Notes: generated by a model from the sequence alone, not told the origin. Shown: positions 1 through 8,969, counted from the stretch's first letter. The stretch is 21,760 nt of DNA from Ferroplasmaceae archaeon UBA567 (GCA_002505185.1 DAUP01000133.1:1-21760); one strand, 5' to 3'. Made by a program: numbers and translations.

Positions 1-284
1 GGAACAACCGTTCCATCCAGACGAACAGGAAGGGATTCAGGCCATCAATAAGAAGGAAAAGATATGCATTCCAGCCTGGAGATATAGTTGTGTATGATCA
101 TGAGAGATTCAGTGTTGTTGGTATGCATAACTATGGGAAATCAATCGTAATAAAAGGAGGAGGGAAGAAGATGGACATAAACACGAAGAAGGTCAAGCTG
201 GTAAAATATGGAAAAGGATTGCAATTCGCACCGCAATTCCTTCCCACCCTTTCGGATGGGGTCTCATTGGGGGGAGTTAGATGA
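1..284 (+). CDS. IscB-like RNA-guided nuclease, C-terminal tail (partial)
   Basis: The frame beginning at base 3 is open from the window edge and gives the last 93 residues of a protein. The tail reads ...KRYAFQPGDIVVYD, then VVGMHNYGKSIVIK, then VKLVKYGKGLQFAPQ. This order (basic stretch, 'F..GD.V.Y', 'V.G.H.YGK', 'K.V.L.KYGKG') is how I remember the C-terminal beta domain after the RuvC/HNH parts of IscB/RRXRR transposon nucleases. IscB is the Cas9-ancestor nuclease of IS200/IS605-superfamily elements and works with an omega-RNA encoded upstream, which is outside the window. The last codons lie over a small hairpin (243-260) typical of an element's right end. The stop overlaps the lysX start as ATGA. 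The RuvC and HNH domains are not visible, so activity cannot be judged. The family call rests on the tail alone. Confidence 0.6.
   Translation, partial: NNRSIQTNRKGFRPSIRRKRYAFQPGDIVVYDHERFSVVGMHNYGKSIVIKGGGKKMDINTKKVKLVKYGKGLQFAPQFLPTLSDGVSLGGVR
243..260 (+). mobile_element. Probable transposon right-end hairpin
   Basis: CCCACCC, a TTTC loop and GGATGGG form a seven-pair stem with one mismatch at the 3' end of the IscB-like frame. IS200/IS605 elements end in short imperfect hairpins rather than inverted repeats. The sequence after the hairpin (GTCTCATT) resembles what follows the second hairpin at 15515-15534 (GGATCTCAC). The exact element boundary cannot be placed from one copy. Confidence 0.4.
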
Positions 285-1129
285 AAGTTTCAATGCTTTT
301 TGACATAATGCGCTGGGAAGAAAGGGCAATATTGAAATCACTTCAGGACAGAAATGTGGAAGTGCAGCTCTTAAACGTTAAGGACATGAATCTTAATCTT
401 GAAAAGTCAAACTATGATTTTGGAGATATCTCATTACAGAGAAGCACTGGGTATTACAGGAATCTCCACTCGACCGCATATGTTGAATTCACAGGCAACA
501 GGATTATAAATGATTTCAACTCCACAATCATTACTGGAAACAAGATGTTTACAACACTTCTTCTATCCCATAAGAACATACCCATTCCGAAAACATTTGT
601 ATCATTTTCAAATGAAAGTTTCCTGAAATCCTTTAAGGAAGACTTTAATGGAAGAGCAGTAACAAAACCTGTTACTGGAAGCTGGGGGAGGATGATTTCC
701 CTGCTTAATGACTATTATGCAGCAATGGATGTATCAGAATACAGGGATTACATGTATCCATTATATCAGATAAACTATACTCAGGAATACATAAATGAAT
801 ATGGAAGGGATCTCAGGGTATTTATTGTAAACAATCAGGTTATTGCAGGCATATACAGATACAAATCAGGAGAGGACTGGAAAACAAACACAGCATTGGG
901 CGGTCGGGCTGAACCACTTAAAATCACAAAGGAGATTGAGGATATTGCTGATGGAGTATCCAGGGCACTTGGACCAGGAATATACGGAATAGACATTCTG
1001 GAATCAAAGGATGGTTACTTTGTGAATGAGGTGAATGGGAATACAGAATTTAAAAACACTGTGCCTGCTACAGGTGTGAATATCCCAGACTACATTGCCG
1101 ATTATCTTATATCCGAGGCAAAAAAATGA
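281..1129 (+). CDS. lysX: LysW-2-aminoadipate ligase LysX (ATP-grasp)
   Basis: LysX uses ATP to join the amino group of 2-aminoadipate (or of glutamate in bifunctional versions) to the C-terminal glutamate of the carrier protein LysW, starting the protected lysine pathway. The 282 residues are full length for the RimK-like ATP-grasp family. The N-terminus MKVSMLFDIMRWEERAI matches the family's 'ilyDriRwEEk' opening. Further conserved pieces are KPVTGSWGR (129-137), GRDLRV (175-180), the NTALGG substrate loop (203-208) and the metal-binding VNEVNGNTEFKN (248-259). GGAG at 273-276 lies 4 nt before the start. The gene overlaps lysK by ATGA. I cannot tell from sequence alone whether it also serves arginine synthesis. 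No lysW gene is visible next to it; the IscB-like tail occupies that place. Confidence 0.93.
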   Translation: MKVSMLFDIMRWEERAILKSLQDRNVEVQLLNVKDMNLNLEKSNYDFGDISLQRSTGYYRNLHSTAYVEFTGNRIINDFNSTIITGNKMFTTLLLSHKNIPIPKTFVSFSNESFLKSFKEDFNGRAVTKPVTGSWGRMISLLNDYYAAMDVSEYRDYMYPLYQINYTQEYINEYGRDLRVFIVNNQVIAGIYRYKSGEDWKTNTALGGRAEPLKITKEIEDIADGVSRALGPGIYGIDILESKDGYFVNEVNGNTEFKNTVPATGVNIPDYIADYLISEAKK

Positions 1130-2193
1130 ATGCAAAGGATATGCTTATTGAAATGCTGAACATCTATTCTCCCAGCGGCAAGGAGGAAGAAATAGCTAAG
1201 TTGATTCGGGAGTATATGGTAAATCTTGATTTCCAGGACCCTGTAATAGATGATCAGCTTAATGTGATATCCGTAAACGGTAATGGCAGTCCCTCAGTAT
1301 TTCTGTGCGGCCATGAGGATACTGTGCCCGGAATACTGGATGTAAAATCCAGGGGAAACCTTGTATATGGCAGGGGTGCAGTAGATGCAAAATCCTCACT
1401 GCTTGCACTGATTCTTGGTGCAAAAAAAGCCATGGATAATGGATTCAAGGGCAAAATTTTGGTATCCGCTGCCTCGGGTGAGGAAAGCGATAGCAAGGGA
1501 ATAAACAAGATATTGAAAACTTACAGTGGTTATGATTATGCAATTTTCGGCGAACCAGGAGGTTCTATGAACATCACTGCGGGATATAAGGGAAGGTTAT
1601 TAATGAAGGTTGAAATGAAAACGGGAACTCACCATGCCAGTTCCTCATGGATGGAGGCAAATTCAATCGATCTTCTCATGAATCTCTGGATTGCAATAAG
1701 GGACAAATATGGAAGCAACAAGGATTTTAACTCCGTCACTGCCGGCATAACCAAATTCAACGGTGGCCAGTATGATAATATGACTCCAGAGTATGCATCA
1801 ATGTACCTAGATATAAGGTATCCAAAATCAGTATCTGAAGAGGAACTGGTAAATGAGATGAAATCCTACATGGAAAATATACTCAAGGAAAATTATTCCT
1901 ACGATATAGAAAGCAGAACCTATCCTTACATAGCTGATATGAAAAGTCCACTGGTAAAGTCATTCAAATATAGTATATCACAAAATGGGATGGTCCCCCG
2001 GTTAATATTCAAGAGCGGTTCCGGAGATATGAATACCCTGGGTTATGAATGGAAAATTCCAGCAATTACATATGGACCCGGCGATACACAGTTATCACAC
2101 ACCCAGAATGAGGTGATAGATGTACGTGATCTTTATAAGTCCATAGACGTTATATCTGATTCATTGAGATTCATGGAATCTCAGGGCGTTTAA
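1126..2193 (+). CDS. lysK: LysW-lysine hydrolase LysK (M20 peptidase)
   Basis: This is the last step of LysW-mediated lysine biosynthesis: hydrolysis of the bond between LysW and lysine (possibly also ornithine) to free the amino acid. It is a 355-residue M20-family metallopeptidase. Zinc-site residues are visible: H63 and D65 in CGHEDTVPG, bridging D87 in GRGAVDAKSS, the catalytic/ligand pair E119-E120 in ASGEES, E143 in FGEPGG, and H325 in LSHTQNEV. The dimerisation insert lies roughly between residues 160 and 270. The start ATG overlaps the lysX stop, so the two are almost certainly co-translated. The 3' end overlaps the convergent gene at 2161-2946 by 33 bp. Confidence 0.92.
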   Translation: MNAKDMLIEMLNIYSPSGKEEEIAKLIREYMVNLDFQDPVIDDQLNVISVNGNGSPSVFLCGHEDTVPGILDVKSRGNLVYGRGAVDAKSSLLALILGAKKAMDNGFKGKILVSAASGEESDSKGINKILKTYSGYDYAIFGEPGGSMNITAGYKGRLLMKVEMKTGTHHASSSWMEANSIDLLMNLWIAIRDKYGSNKDFNSVTAGITKFNGGQYDNMTPEYASMYLDIRYPKSVSEEELVNEMKSYMENILKENYSYDIESRTYPYIADMKSPLVKSFKYSISQNGMVPRLIFKSGSGDMNTLGYEWKIPAITYGPGDTQLSHTQNEVIDVRDLYKSIDVISDSLRFMESQGV

Positions 2194-2946
2194 ATATACA
2201 TCTATTTTTTCCCTGTTAATGTATAAATCCATAGAAAGTTTAACTGAGGATTTTTTATAAATGTAATTCAGTGCCTGTGATATGTTGCATCCATTAAGCC
2301 TATAAAAAATATATGCAATATAAAAACTGAAAATATCCATATAAGTATTGTTATTTCCGTATAGTTCGGAGGACAATGTAATTATGTGCCTGAGCCATGC
2401 CGGTGCCGGTTCTACAGAATTAATAATCTCCATAAAAAATCTTGAGCATGAATCATTGTCCATGCCTGTTTGTTTTATTCCCTTTATTAATAAATCCTCA
2501 AATTTCTTATCGGGAGAAAAATTTTGGTAATATTGAAATGCTGATTCCACTGCTACAGGAAAGCTGTTCACTAAAGGTTGCACCATGAAATCTGAAAGGA
2601 TTCTATACCTCCTTTTTTCCCTGGACAGTGCACCAGCAAAATACTTTATCTTTCTTGGGTTCCGGTGCCGTTTACGGTATATTATGGACGAGTATTCATA
2701 GACTGCAAGTGTTGCGACCCGATCCCTGAAATTTTCTGTGCTGGTCAATTTTCCCAATTCTTCATTTTCCTCATTTAGAATTTTTCTGGCCATATGTCTG
2801 TAAAAATAACCGGGCGTCACATAGGATCTGATCCCGGTCATAAAAAATATGAAATGTGAAGCATCTGAACCCATTCTGGCTATGGTTGATCTTTTGATAT
2901 TGCATGTATCATTACCAGTATTGGAATTTCTGAAAATAAAAAACAT
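2161..2946 (-). CDS. Hypothetical helical protein
   Basis: I do not recognise this 261-residue protein. It has no clear transmembrane segment or signal peptide. It is rich in aromatic and basic residues, for example YEYSSIIYRKRHRNPRKIKY near residues 84-103, and reads as mostly alpha-helical. No catalytic motif stands out. The upstream end fits a real gene: on the minus strand an ATATTTATTT element (2961-2970) lies about 20 nt before the ATG, which suggests a leaderless transcript. It lies just downstream of the hydroxyacyl-CoA dehydrogenase/hydratase gene, on the same strand with a 39-bp gap. Its last 33 bp are antisense to the end of lysK. A link to fatty-acid metabolism is only positional. 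Confidence 0.65.
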   Translation of the reverse strand: MFFIFRNSNTGNDTCNIKRSTIARMGSDASHFIFFMTGIRSYVTPGYFYRHMARKILNEENEELGKLTSTENFRDRVATLAVYEYSSIIYRKRHRNPRKIKYFAGALSREKRRYRILSDFMVQPLVNSFPVAVESAFQYYQNFSPDKKFEDLLIKGIKQTGMDNDSCSRFFMEIINSVEPAPAWLRHIITLSSELYGNNNTYMDIFSFYIAYIFYRLNGCNISQALNYIYKKSSVKLSMDLYINREKIDVYLNALRFHESQ

Positions 2947-2960
2947 AGTTGTGTATCAAA

Positions 2961-2970
2961 AAATAAATAT
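2961..2970 (-). promoter_or_regulatory. TATA box for the 2161-2946 gene
   Basis: The minus strand reads ATATTTATTT, centred about 20 nt upstream of the ATG at 2946. This is close to the spacing expected for a leaderless archaeal transcript. Confidence 0.4.
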
Positions 2971-2985
2971 TAATTATTATTGGTA

Positions 2986-4914
2986 TCAGTTTCCTTTGTA
3001 ATCAGGTTTTCTTTTTTCAAGAAAAGCCTTAACACCCTCTTTCAGGTCATTCCCTGCATAGAGCATGCCCATTGATAATGCCTCTTCATCAAGGTTTATT
3101 GTGGCTGTATTGTATATAAGCCGTTTTGCCACATATACGGAAGCTGGTGATATCCTCTCTGAAAGGTCTTTAGCCAGTTTCATGGTATTTTCCTCCAGGT
3201 TATCTGAGAAAAGCCTTGTTACAATTCCGTATTCCTGTGCCTTTTCCCCGCTAATCCTCTCACTGGTCAATATCATGTCCATTGCCCTTGAAATCCCTAT
3301 AAGATTTGGCAATCTCTGGCTTCCGCCATATCCGGGTATGAGCCCCAATGATGTTTCAGGAAATCCTATTACAGAATCTGCTATTGATGTTCTTATATCA
3401 CATGCAAGTGCCAGTTCAAAACCTCCTCCCAGGACGTATCCCTTCAGCTGTGCTATGAAAATCTTGTTCATTTTGGTGATCCTGTCGAATATGTTTTCTC
3501 CTGTGCTGGAAATTTTCATGAACATATATGGATTGCTTATGAACTGTGACAGGTCTGCACCTGCAGAGAAAGCCCTGTCATTTCCCCTTATTATAACAAC
3601 GTTTACATTATTGGCCTCCTCTATGAGATCAAGTTGCCTGTCCACTGCCTTTAGAAGTTCAAAGCTCATAAGGTTGTTCTTTCCATTCATTAGTGTTATT
3701 ATTCCAACCTTACCCTCTATCCTGTAACCAAGAATCTCTGATTTTTCTTCCTTTTTTATTTCATCGGGTTTTTTATTGAAAGCCTCCTTCATTTTATGCG
3801 TTTCTATGGTCTTTGAAGGTTTGAAAACTTCGAGGTTGTACTGTGTATAAAGCCTTTTCAATGTTTCAAGCACCTCGTCATTGCTGAGTCCATTTGCAAC
3901 AGTTATTGGGCCAAATGGCCGATTAAGTCCATATTTGACTCCTGTTTCTATATCATCTGGGGAGGCAACACCATCCTCTATAAGCCTTGTAGCCTCATTA
4001 ATCTCCAGGGCAAACATATCCATTAAATTAATTTTGTCACTTTCTTCAGCATCCGGGATAATGGCCTTTCCATTTTCCCATTTATATATCCCCGAACCTG
4101 TTTTCAAACCAAGATGCTTGGATTCTATGAAACTGTCAAATGCGTGGCATTTTCCGTAATCCGGAGATAATTCTTTTCCATAATATTTCAGTGAATCAAC
4201 AACTGTGTCAAGCCCAACATAATCGAAAAGCTGATATGGTCCCATGGGTAGCCCCTGGGATTTGAAGTATTTGTCTATTGCCTCCGGTTTTGCTATTTTA
4301 TTTCCATATGCAGTGCAGAGCAACAGCATCTCCGGTGCCGATATTCTGTTAACTACGAATCCCGCCTCATCTTTCAGGACTTTTATAGGTTTCTTGCCTA
4401 TTTTTTCAGCAAGTTCATATATCTCGTCAACGTATTCACCGGAGGTTTTGTCTCCCTTTATTACCTCAACAAGCTTCATAAGTATCGGCGGGTTGAAGAA
4501 ATGCATCCCTATAAACCTTTCAGGTTTCCTGATTTCCTCACCCATTTCAGTAATTCTTATGTTGGATGTGTTGGAAGCGATTATTTTCTCTGTATGTTGA
4601 GATATTTCCTTTAATACTTTTACCTTTATTTCATAAATCTCTGGCACAACCTCAATGGACAGATCGGCATCCTTTACTGCCTCCTCTATGTTATTGAAAA
4701 ATTTTATATTCTCAATCGCTGCTTTCTTTCCATTTTCATCAATCTTTTTTGATGCAATAAGTTTATCCAGGCTGTTATCTATGCCAATTTTTGCTTTCTC
4801 AATGACTTCTGGGTAAAAATCCTCAAGATTAACCTTATAGCCATTTAATGCAAACACTTCAGCTATACTGTGTCCCATTATGCCAGCGCCTATTACCGCC
4901 ACCTGTTTAATCAT
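2986..4914 (-). CDS. Bifunctional 3-hydroxyacyl-CoA dehydrogenase / enoyl-CoA hydratase
   Basis: This 642-residue fusion carries two consecutive beta-oxidation steps: hydration of enoyl-CoA and NAD-dependent oxidation of the (S)-3-hydroxyacyl-CoA. The N-terminal dehydrogenase has the Rossmann loop GAGIMG (9-14) with acidic E31-D32 at the end of the second strand (NAD preference), SNTSNI (114-119), catalytic H138 in MHFFNPP and GFVVNR (185-190). The second dehydrogenase domain follows to about 370. A charged linker (about 371-395) leads to a crotonase domain with FSAGADL (449-455), the oxyanion loop GGGFELA (496-502) with E500, and E520 in FPETSLGLIPGYGG. Both crotonase glutamates are present, so it should be an active hydratase. 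The order (dehydrogenase first) is the archaeal one and the reverse of bacterial FadB. The gene is divergent from the acyl-CoA synthetase operon. Confidence 0.93.
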   Translation of the reverse strand: MIKQVAVIGAGIMGHSIAEVFALNGYKVNLEDFYPEVIEKAKIGIDNSLDKLIASKKIDENGKKAAIENIKFFNNIEEAVKDADLSIEVVPEIYEIKVKVLKEISQHTEKIIASNTSNIRITEMGEEIRKPERFIGMHFFNPPILMKLVEVIKGDKTSGEYVDEIYELAEKIGKKPIKVLKDEAGFVVNRISAPEMLLLCTAYGNKIAKPEAIDKYFKSQGLPMGPYQLFDYVGLDTVVDSLKYYGKELSPDYGKCHAFDSFIESKHLGLKTGSGIYKWENGKAIIPDAEESDKINLMDMFALEINEATRLIEDGVASPDDIETGVKYGLNRPFGPITVANGLSNDEVLETLKRLYTQYNLEVFKPSKTIETHKMKEAFNKKPDEIKKEEKSEILGYRIEGKVGIITLMNGKNNLMSFELLKAVDRQLDLIEEANNVNVVIIRGNDRAFSAGADLSQFISNPYMFMKISSTGENIFDRITKMNKIFIAQLKGYVLGGGFELALACDIRTSIADSVIGFPETSLGLIPGYGGSQRLPNLIGISRAMDMILTSERISGEKAQEYGIVTRLFSDNLEENTMKLAKDLSERISPASVYVAKRLIYNTATINLDEEALSMGMLYAGNDLKEGVKAFLEKRKPDYKGN

Positions 4915-5127
4915 GCTATTATATATTTTTTAACTTTAAAGCCTTTTTCATTCAGAAAAATTATAGTGCGGAAAAGACAATATACATGATATAACCTTGA
5001 AAATAATAGAGTGTACAATACGTATTCTAAAATGGATTAGTTATCATTTCCATAGAAAACCATATGGTAACGGACAATGTTAATGTTATAATAATAAAGA
5101 TTATAAATCAATAAATTATTATAACCC
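4915..5127. promoter_or_regulatory. Divergent promoter region of the beta-oxidation locus
   Basis: This is a 213-bp AT-rich spacer between divergent catabolic genes. On the plus strand, TTATAAAT (5101-5108) lies about 23 nt before the ATG at 5128, as expected for a leaderless transcript. On the minus strand, a CTTTAAAG element around 4934-4941 lies about 23 nt before the ATG at 4914. A shared regulator acting here would control the whole pathway. I see no convincing long operator palindrome. Confidence 0.55.
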
Positions 5128-6705
5128 ATGGCAGATTATAAGTTAACAATAAACAATTTACTTGATAGTGCTGTAAGAGCCAATGGAGATCAGAAGATTA
5201 TCTATCATGATTTACAGTTGACCTATAAATCCTTTTCAAAGAATGTAAAGAATTTTGCAGCTAACCTGGTTAAAATAGGTGTCAAGCCTGGTGACAGAAT
5301 AGCAGTCCTGGACTATGACACAATCAATTACATGTACTGTTATTATTCTATTCCTATGATAGGGGCAGTGATACATATGGTAAATATTAGATATCCACCA
5401 GAAGTTCTTTACTATACCATAGAAAATTCAGAGGACACTTATATTGTGGTAAATGCTGATTTCATGCCCTTACTGATGCAGTATAAAACCATGTTTGAAT
5501 TTATAAAGGGATTCATTGTCTATTCGGAAAACGGGCATCAGGATTATGGAATGGACAATGTATATTTTGTTGACGACCTTTTGAAAGATGCTGAATATAT
5601 TGACATGCCTCCAGATGAAAATGACATGGCTACGCTTTTCTACACATCCGGCACAACTGGACTGCCTAAGGGTGTATATTACAGCCATAAACAGCTTGTG
5701 CTCCACAGTCTTGCCACTGCTGTTGCACTTTCCGACGAACCTACATCACTCAGTAGAACTGCGGTAATGCTTCCACTGGTGCCTATGTTCCATGTACATG
5801 CATGGGGGATGCCATATTTCAGTATTATGAAGGGATTAAAATATATCCTTCCCGGAAAATACGAATGGGACAAAATACTGGAAACCATGGAAAAAGAACA
5901 TGTAACAAATTCTGCAATGGTTCCTTCCATACTGTATCTCCTGCTTCAGGCAAAGAGAGGTCCTGAAATAATGGGAAAACTAAAACTTAGGGTAGTTATA
6001 GGAGGTGCGGCTCTGAACGAGGGTCTTGCCAAGACTGCTGAATCCATTGGGATGTCTCTTGTTACCGGATACGGAATGTCGGAAACAGGACCTATACTGA
6101 CACTGGCAAATTATACCAATGATATAATAGCACTCAGTGATGAGAAAAAAGAAGAATACCGCAGAAAAACCGGTGTTCCGGTGCCTTTTGTAAATCTTCG
6201 TGTAGTTTTCCAGGGAAAGGATGTTGAAAAGAATAATAATGAAATCGGTGAAATAATAGTGCAGGCGCCATGGCTGACTGAAGGATATATAAAGGATCCT
6301 GAAAAGACTGCTAAATTATGGGTAGATGGCTGGCTACATACAGGAGACCTTGCAACCATGGATCAATATGGTTATATAAAAATAGTTGACAGAGAGAGCG
6401 ATGCAGTCAAGTCCGGTGGAGAGTTTATACCTTCTATGGTTCTTGAGGATCTTATAAGCACTGTCCCCGGTGTCGGTGAGGTTGCAGTAACAAAAAAGAA
6501 TGATGAAAAATGGGGGGAAAGGCCTGTAGCCTTTGTGAAGGGGACAGCCACCAAGGAGGCTATAATGAAGACGATGCAGAAATACGTAGATACCGGTAGA
6601 ATAGCCAAATTCTGGCTTCCTGACGACTATATATTTGTTGACGAATTCGAAAAGATAGGAACTGGGAAAATTAATAAAATTGTACTCAGAAAAAAATTGG
6701 AGTGA
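5128..6705 (+). CDS. Fatty acyl-CoA synthetase (AMP-forming)
   Basis: This enzyme activates a fatty acid to acyl-CoA through an acyl-adenylate, the entry step of beta-oxidation. The 525 residues have all the signatures of the ANL superfamily: the phosphate loop YTSGTTGLPKG (172-182), the adenine/acyl motif GYGMSET (314-320), the hinge-side TGD with D407, R422 after KIVDRESD, the flexible hinge near KSGGEFI, and catalytic K514 in GTGKINK. FHVHAWGMPY (221-230) fits the medium/long-chain fatty-acid branch of the family better than acetyl-CoA synthetase. Chain-length preference cannot be read reliably. It is the first gene of a four-gene operon (6-bp gap to the thiolase) with its own TATA box. 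Confidence 0.9.
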   Translation: MADYKLTINNLLDSAVRANGDQKIIYHDLQLTYKSFSKNVKNFAANLVKIGVKPGDRIAVLDYDTINYMYCYYSIPMIGAVIHMVNIRYPPEVLYYTIENSEDTYIVVNADFMPLLMQYKTMFEFIKGFIVYSENGHQDYGMDNVYFVDDLLKDAEYIDMPPDENDMATLFYTSGTTGLPKGVYYSHKQLVLHSLATAVALSDEPTSLSRTAVMLPLVPMFHVHAWGMPYFSIMKGLKYILPGKYEWDKILETMEKEHVTNSAMVPSILYLLLQAKRGPEIMGKLKLRVVIGGAALNEGLAKTAESIGMSLVTGYGMSETGPILTLANYTNDIIALSDEKKEEYRRKTGVPVPFVNLRVVFQGKDVEKNNNEIGEIIVQAPWLTEGYIKDPEKTAKLWVDGWLHTGDLATMDQYGYIKIVDRESDAVKSGGEFIPSMVLEDLISTVPGVGEVAVTKKNDEKWGERPVAFVKGTATKEAIMKTMQKYVDTGRIAKFWLPDDYIFVDEFEKIGTGKINKIVLRKKLE

Positions 6706-6711
6706 AATATA

Positions 6712-7887
6712 ATGGAAGATGTTTATATAGTTGATTACAGAAGAATACCATTTTCCAGAGCACGCCCGAGGGATCCGGAGAAGGATGTGTATAATGATTT
6801 GAGAATGGATAAAATGCTTTCAGAACTGATCAGGCAATCAGTAAAGGAAACCAAGATAAATCCGGCTGAAATTGAAGATGTCATAACTGGCTGTGCTTTT
6901 CAGGCAGGGGAAAACTGGACATATGGAGGCAGGCATCCGGTACTCCTTGCTGACCTTCCGGTTTCAGTGCCTGCAATGTCCATGGACAGGGCATGTTCAT
7001 CATCGCTGAATGCCACCGGGATAGGCGCTCTGGAAATCATGGCGGGAAAAGCTGGGATAATACTGGCAGGTGGAATGGAGCATATGACCCATGTGCCTCT
7101 CGGTGTAGACAATCCTTTTGTTAAACCCAGTATGGAACTAATGGCCAGTCCAAAATATGCCAAATTCAATATGAATGTGTCTTATAATATGGGATTAACT
7201 GCAGAAAAATTAGCAAAATTAAGAAAAATTTCCAGGGATGAAATGGATGAATATTCATATAACTCCCATAAAAGGGCGGCAAAGGCGTATGAAGACGGAT
7301 TCATGAAGGGAGAAATAATGCCTGTCACTGTGAATGGAAAGACAATAACTTCTGATCTGGGAATAAGAAAGGATGTTTCACTGGAACAGATAAAATCACT
7401 CAAACCTGCATTCAGCGAGGATGGCATAATAACGGCTGCAAATTCATCATCACTCAACGATGGTGCATCCCTCGTTATGCTGATGTCGGGGGAAAAATTA
7501 AAAGAATATGGCCTTAAGCCAATGGCAAGAATAGTTGATTTTGCCGCTGCAGGTGTTGATCCTACAATAATGGGTGAAGGACCCGTGCCGGCAACCCAGA
7601 AAGTCCTCAAAAGAAACAACCTGAAGCCTGAGGACATAGATTACTGGGAGATAAACGAGGCATTTGCCGTGGTAGTATTAAATGCTGTACATGCATTCAA
7701 TCTGGATCTTAACCGTGTTAATATCCACGGAGGAGGCATATCAATAGGCCATCCTCTGGGTGCTACTGGAGCCAGATTAGCAGGTACGCTGGCAAGAACG
7801 CTGGAAGACAAGAAAGGAAACCTGGGAATAGCAACCTTATGTGTGGGCGGAGGACAGGGATACTCTATGCTACTGGAGCGTGTTTAA
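6712..7887 (+). CDS. Acetyl-CoA C-acyltransferase (thiolase)
   Basis: This thiolase cleaves 3-ketoacyl-CoA with CoA to release acetyl-CoA, closing the beta-oxidation cycle. The 391 residues match the degradative thiolase length. The nucleophile is C95 in MDRACSSSLN. The active-site H347 lies in GISIGHPLGATGAR, and the proton-shuttling C377 in LCVGGGQG. NEAFAVVVLN supplies the conserved NEAF loop. The complete catalytic set, including the C-terminal CxGGGxG, distinguishes it from the non-catalytic SCPx-like archaeal thiolases found with DUF35 proteins. GGAGTG just before the start can serve as ribosome binding site. The next gene starts directly after the stop, so translation is probably coupled. 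Confidence 0.92.
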   Translation: MEDVYIVDYRRIPFSRARPRDPEKDVYNDLRMDKMLSELIRQSVKETKINPAEIEDVITGCAFQAGENWTYGGRHPVLLADLPVSVPAMSMDRACSSSLNATGIGALEIMAGKAGIILAGGMEHMTHVPLGVDNPFVKPSMELMASPKYAKFNMNVSYNMGLTAEKLAKLRKISRDEMDEYSYNSHKRAAKAYEDGFMKGEIMPVTVNGKTITSDLGIRKDVSLEQIKSLKPAFSEDGIITAANSSSLNDGASLVMLMSGEKLKEYGLKPMARIVDFAAAGVDPTIMGEGPVPATQKVLKRNNLKPEDIDYWEINEAFAVVVLNAVHAFNLDLNRVNIHGGGISIGHPLGATGARLAGTLARTLEDKKGNLGIATLCVGGGQGYSMLLERV

Positions 7888-8967
7888 ATGTTTGAAGAAT
7901 ATGATGAATACAGAAATAAGATCAGGGAATTTGCCCTGAAAGAATTTACGGAGGAGATGGCTGCAGAGTATGACAGAAAAGAGGAATATCCTGATGAGCT
8001 TAGGAAAAAATCTCTTTCCCTTGGAATAATAGACATGCAGAACCCGGCAAAGGTAATGATTGCCATAGAGGAACTCTGCAGGGTGGATGCCGGCCTTGGA
8101 ATAGCAGTTACTACGCCATATTTTGGGAGTGAGGTCATAATGCTGTTCGGAAATGACAGGCAGAAAGAAATACTCCAAGATGTATATAAGGGAAAATACA
8201 TACTGGGACTTGCTGTCACAGAGCCATCTGGTGGAAGCGATGTTGCAGGGCTGAAAACTACCGCCATGAAACAGGGCAATAAATACATCTTGAATGGCTC
8301 TAAAATGTTCATAACAAACGGCGCAATAGCCGATTACTTGGTCGTTTTGGCAAGGACATCAGAAGATCCAAATCCACACCATGGATTAAGCACATTTCTT
8401 GTAAATACAAAATCAAAAGGCTTCAATGCAAACAAACTTGTTGACAAACTGGGAGTGAGGGCCACAAACACCGCCGAATTACAGTTTAACAACATAGAAC
8501 TAAATGAAGATGACCTTATAGGGGAGGAAGGCAAAGGCTTTTACTATATCATGATGTTTTTCAACATAAGCAGGATTTATGTTGCCGCACAGTCACTGGG
8601 CATAGCAATAGGCGCACTTGATAGAATTAAATCATACATAAAAGAGAATGATATTAAGGACGAAGATTCCATGTTCAGGCTTTCGGATGTGGGAACTCAT
8701 ATAGAGGCTACGAGGCAGATGACCTATAATGCAGCATCATATCTGTTTGAGTTTAAACCAAAGCCGGAGTTAACAAGCATGGCAAAGGCCTATGGAAGTG
8801 AAACTGCTGTATATGCCGCAGAATCTGCAATGGAAATGCTGGGAGACAAATCCTTATATGAGGATGTCCAGAGAATATTCAGGAATGCTAAAATAATGGA
8901 AATCTGGGAGGGAACCAGCGAAATAGAAAAACTTGTAATTGCAAGATATATATTAAAAGGTGAATAA
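7888..8967 (+). CDS. Acyl-CoA dehydrogenase, catalytic
   Basis: This is an FAD-dependent acyl-CoA dehydrogenase that makes the 2-enoyl-CoA and would pass electrons to an electron-transfer flavoprotein encoded elsewhere. The 359 residues are slightly short for the family (about 380), mainly through a trimmed N-terminal helical domain. The FAD/substrate loop AVTEPSGGSDVAG (109-121) and the strand GSKMFITNGAIADY (137-150) are clear, as is LGVRATNTAELQF. The catalytic base is E341 in IWEGTSEIEK, the medium/short-chain position. The alternative isovaleryl-type site near S228-R229 has serine, not glutamate. The gene begins right after the thiolase stop and lies 2 bp before a second, degenerate family member, which suggests the two products work together. 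Confidence 0.9.
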   Translation: MFEEYDEYRNKIREFALKEFTEEMAAEYDRKEEYPDELRKKSLSLGIIDMQNPAKVMIAIEELCRVDAGLGIAVTTPYFGSEVIMLFGNDRQKEILQDVYKGKYILGLAVTEPSGGSDVAGLKTTAMKQGNKYILNGSKMFITNGAIADYLVVLARTSEDPNPHHGLSTFLVNTKSKGFNANKLVDKLGVRATNTAELQFNNIELNEDDLIGEEGKGFYYIMMFFNISRIYVAAQSLGIAIGALDRIKSYIKENDIKDEDSMFRLSDVGTHIEATRQMTYNAASYLFEFKPKPELTSMAKAYGSETAVYAAESAMEMLGDKSLYEDVQRIFRNAKIMEIWEGTSEIEKLVIARYILKGE

Positions 8968-8969
8968 AT

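Noticed and set aside
3065..3727. Long plus-strand open frame antisense to the hydratase/dehydrogenase fusion
   Set aside because: It lies wholly inside a gene with complete catalytic motifs on the other strand and encodes a low-complexity, Ser/Ile-rich sequence typical of a shadow frame.
7182..7637. Minus-strand open frame inside the thiolase gene
   Set aside because: It is antisense to a thiolase with all active-site residues and shows no protein motif of its own.
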